This document shows, one piece after another, positions 6,687 through 8,676 of a DNA stretch of 8,676 nucleotides. A model generated the notes under the pieces. That model was not told where the DNA came from and did no database searches. It worked only from the letters and a program-made list of their open reading frames with translations. Within the stretch, counting starts at the first letter, position 1. Each line of letters begins with the position of its first letter. Source of the DNA: Anaerolineae bacterium (GTDB taxonomy: Bacteria > Chloroflexota > Anaerolineae > 4572-78 > NAK82); NCBI GenBank assembly GCA_030598425.1, contig JAUVPY010000077.1, positions 1 through 8,676 on the forward strand, in the 5' to 3' direction. A program made the translations under genes and the position numbers.

Positions 6687-7532
6687 CTACGCTTTGCCTA
6701 CCGAACCGAAGAGCTGAAGCTTGGCCGAGACGACGGGTTCCATAGCGCCGACGGCACCCCGCATCAGATCCAGCAGATCTGGAGAATCAGGTCCCTCGAC
6801 CAGCTTGCGCACCGCTTCCAGGTAGGCCGCGCGTACCTCTGTGTTGACATTAAACTTGGCCACCCCCAGTTCAATTGACCGACGCACCATGGCCTCGGGT
6901 AGCCCAGAGGCCCCGTGAAGGACAAGCGGGACGGCAACTGTGTTTCTGATGGCGTCGAGCCGCTCGAAGTCAAGGTCCGGCTCGCCGGGGTATCGGCCGT
7001 GGACGTTTCCAATACAGACGGCCAACGCATCAATATCCGTCTGCGCCACAAAGTCCGCTGCTTCACCGGGGTTGGTGAGTCTTGCCTCGTACTCGGGGAC
7101 TGTCAGGCCATCCTCGGTGCCGGTTAGCCGGCCCAATTCAGCCTCGACGGCCCCACCCTGCTCGTGGACCAAGTCCGCCATTTGACGCGTGAAAGCGACG
7201 TTGTCCGCAAAAGGCAAGTGCGAGCCGTCGGCCATGACCGAGGTCAACCCGGCGTCCAGCGCAGTCTGAATGTCTTCTGCCGAAGCACTGTGGTCCAGGT
7301 GCACCGTCATTGGGACCGACGCTTCCCGAGCAGCGGTGAGACACAGGGCAACCAACGGCGGCCCGCCGTGCTTGAGTGCAGTGGGGAGAATCTGCAGCAT
7401 AGCCGGGCTGCGCTCAGCCTCGGCGGCGGCCACCACGGCGCTGGCGCCTTCCAGATTATAGACGTTAAACGCCCCAATGGCGTAGCCGCCCTCGCGGGCT
7501 CCGTTCAGAAGCTCAGCAGTCGAGACAAGCAT
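6687..7532 (-). CDS. Class II (zinc) ketose-bisphosphate aldolase, fructose-bisphosphate/tagatose-bisphosphate aldolase family
   Basis: The protein is 281 residues, the usual length for the GatY/KbaY-like branch. Zinc and catalytic elements are in order: HLDHS at 78-82 (Asp80 catalytic, His81 zinc), DGSHLPF at 102-108, EAELG at 130-134, GNVHGRY at 175-181 (His178 zinc), LHGASGLP at 205-212 (His206 zinc) and FNVNTEVR at 227-234 for phosphate contact. The family cleaves ketose 1-phosphates to dihydroxyacetone phosphate and an aldehyde. Its start is six bases after the stop of the DUF1537 kinase, and its ribosome site (GGAAGGGAG, 7542-7550) lies inside the end of the kinase gene, so the two are translationally coupled and probably act in sequence on a phosphorylated branched or four-carbon substrate. 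The true substrate is unknown. Housekeeping fructose-bisphosphate aldolase is less likely given this context. Confidence 0.88.
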   Translation of the reverse strand: MLVSTAELLNGAREGGYAIGAFNVYNLEGASAVVAAAEAERSPAMLQILPTALKHGGPPLVALCLTAAREASVPMTVHLDHSASAEDIQTALDAGLTSVMADGSHLPFADNVAFTRQMADLVHEQGGAVEAELGRLTGTEDGLTVPEYEARLTNPGEAADFVAQTDIDALAVCIGNVHGRYPGEPDLDFERLDAIRNTVAVPLVLHGASGLPEAMVRRSIELGVAKFNVNTEVRAAYLEAVRKLVEGPDSPDLLDLMRGAVGAMEPVVSAKLQLFGSVGKA

Positions 7533-7538
7533 CGGGCA

Positions 7539-8676
7539 TCACTCCCTTCCAAATGCGTTGACGATTTTTACCAGGGCCTCCGAGCCGCCGACGTTGCCGG
7601 GGAAGACGATGTAGGGCATGCCGGGATAACGACTCTCCGGCCCTAACTGCCACACAGGTACCCCAGGCAGGATCTGGCCGAGCACCAACGCTCGCTTCAC
7701 GCCCAGGCCCTGGGTCGCCACGTCGCTTGAGGTAATACCGCCTTTGGCGACCAGATAGCGCGGCCTGGTCGAGATCGTCTGCACGATGGTCACCAGCCCC
7801 TCCGATACTTGCTGACCGATGGACAGATTGCTTTCAGCATCCTCCCCGGTGATAAGTTGGCGGCTGGTGTAGACCAGTACATCCTGGTTGTGGCGCAAAG
7901 CGTGGTCCGTTTGCCGGGCCACCCGTTCTGTCTCGTCCTCCCGACGGCGCTCGTCCAGTAACGCTTCGACCTTAATCTCAATGCCTGCTATCCCCGGATG
8001 GGCGAGCAACGCGTTGACCTGGCTGGTCGTTCTAGGCACGTGCGAACCGACGACGAACAACCCGGCACCTGAGTCCGGCAGGTCGAAATCGGCTTGTGTC
8101 AGAAGGGGGCGTCCAGGCAGGCCAGCCCGTGCTCGCACAAACGACGCTGCCGTGCGGTACAGGAACCGCTGGCCCCGTGCCTCGGCGATCAATAATCCTC
8201 GAACGAAGACCTCTATATCGCGGTAGCTGGCCGCGTTTACGACACACACACTATTCGGTGCGAGATCCGCAAAGCGCGTGGCCACGCGTTCGGGTCCGCC
8301 GCGCCGGATGTCCTCAATTGAGATCGAGGCTACCTGGTCGGCTGAAACACGTCCCCTCGTCTTTTCCTCCACCCACTGCCGCAGATTGGACGCTTGATAA
8401 CCAAACGCTGCATCTCGGGCGAACTCGGTCTCACCGGCTGGAATCAGCCACTCACCCTCGGCAACGTAGTGAACGTCGTTGATCGTATACCGGCCGCCCT
8501 CCAGAAAGAAGGGAATGATCAGCCAGGCGTCGAATTCACTCTTCAGGGCCTCCGCCAGGGCGTTTACTTCGCCCGGGAAGTGCCCACGCAGGGTCGAATC
8601 GCTGCGACTCACTACCGCGAATTCCCGTTTGGCCTGACGTGCTGCCTCAACCAGGTTGTGGCCAATCTCAGCGTTC
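7539..8676 (-). CDS. Four-carbon acid sugar kinase family protein (DUF1537), possible 3-oxo-isoapionate kinase; N-terminus cut by window edge
   Basis: The frame is open through the window edge: 378 complete codons are visible, and the 21 codons before the GTG at 8612 read as normal protein (AEIGHNLVEAARQAKREF), so the gene starts outside. The visible part begins just before VSRSDSTLRGHFPGE, which in this family lies roughly 80-90 residues from the N-terminus; the missing piece should hold the first strands and the DDLTGA motif. In the C-terminal domain, FVVGSHVPRTTSQVNALL and the nucleotide-binding AKGGITSSDVA (7716-7748) are clear, followed by WQLGPESRYPGMPYIVFPGNVG. The family phosphorylates four-carbon and related sugar acids with ATP (OtnK, DtnK, LtnD types) and includes OiaK, which makes 3-oxo-isoapionate 4-phosphate. 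The apiose-type neighbours make an OiaK-like role plausible, but the substrate is inferred only from context. It is coupled to the aldolase gene by a six-base gap. Confidence 0.85.
   Translation of the reverse strand, partial: NAEIGHNLVEAARQAKREFAVVSRSDSTLRGHFPGEVNALAEALKSEFDAWLIIPFFLEGGRYTINDVHYVAEGEWLIPAGETEFARDAAFGYQASNLRQWVEEKTRGRVSADQVASISIEDIRRGGPERVATRFADLAPNSVCVVNAASYRDIEVFVRGLLIAEARGQRFLYRTAASFVRARAGLPGRPLLTQADFDLPDSGAGLFVVGSHVPRTTSQVNALLAHPGIAGIEIKVEALLDERRREDETERVARQTDHALRHNQDVLVYTSRQLITGEDAESNLSIGQQVSEGLVTIVQTISTRPRYLVAKGGITSSDVATQGLGVKRALVLGQILPGVPVWQLGPESRYPGMPYIVFPGNVGGSEALVKIVNAFGRE

Overview
The window is one run of eight genes, all on the minus strand, in moderately GC-rich DNA with short gaps. 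It looks like bacterial chromosome or a metagenomic contig from a heterotroph that uses plant sugars. I cannot place the taxon; a Chloroflexota-like or similar environmental lineage is only a guess. The gene at each edge is cut: the kinase at 8676 lacks its N-terminus and the epimerase at 1 lacks its last residues. I see no rRNA, tRNA, CRISPR array or insertion sequence, and no gene-free stretch longer than 133 bases.

In transcription order (high to low coordinates) the genes are: a DUF1537 four-carbon acid sugar kinase (partial); a class II ketose-bisphosphate aldolase; a GntR/FadR-family regulator; a Gfo/Idh/MocA dehydrogenase resembling D-apiose dehydrogenase ApsD; a dehydrogenase resembling D-apionate oxidoisomerase ApnO; a xylose-isomerase-like TIM barrel resembling 3-oxo-isoapionate decarboxylase OiaC; after a 133-base gap, a 656-residue protein resembling D-apionate lactonase ApnL; and after a 95-base gap, an extended short-chain dehydrogenase/epimerase (partial). 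Gaps from the kinase to the OiaC-like gene are 6, 51, 12, 17 and 12 bases, as in an operon.

The coherent reading is a catabolic operon for D-apiose, the branched pentose of plant pectin and plant glycosides. ApsD would oxidise D-apiose to the lactone, ApnL open it to D-apionate, ApnO convert that to 3-oxo-isoapionate, and OiaC decarboxylate it to L-erythrulose. The kinase resembles the family that contains 3-oxo-isoapionate kinase (OiaK). Its close coupling to a class II aldolase, with no RuBisCO-like OiaT/OiaX gene and no DhaK-type erythrulose kinase in the window, is the most unusual point: the lower part of the pathway may run through an aldolase. That is inference.

Two intergenic regions carry repeat structure. 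Upstream of apnL there is a 12-base perfect palindrome with a second half-site copy 16 bases away, which could be an operator. Between apnL and the epimerase there are two tandem 16-base near-palindromes with a 30-base period.
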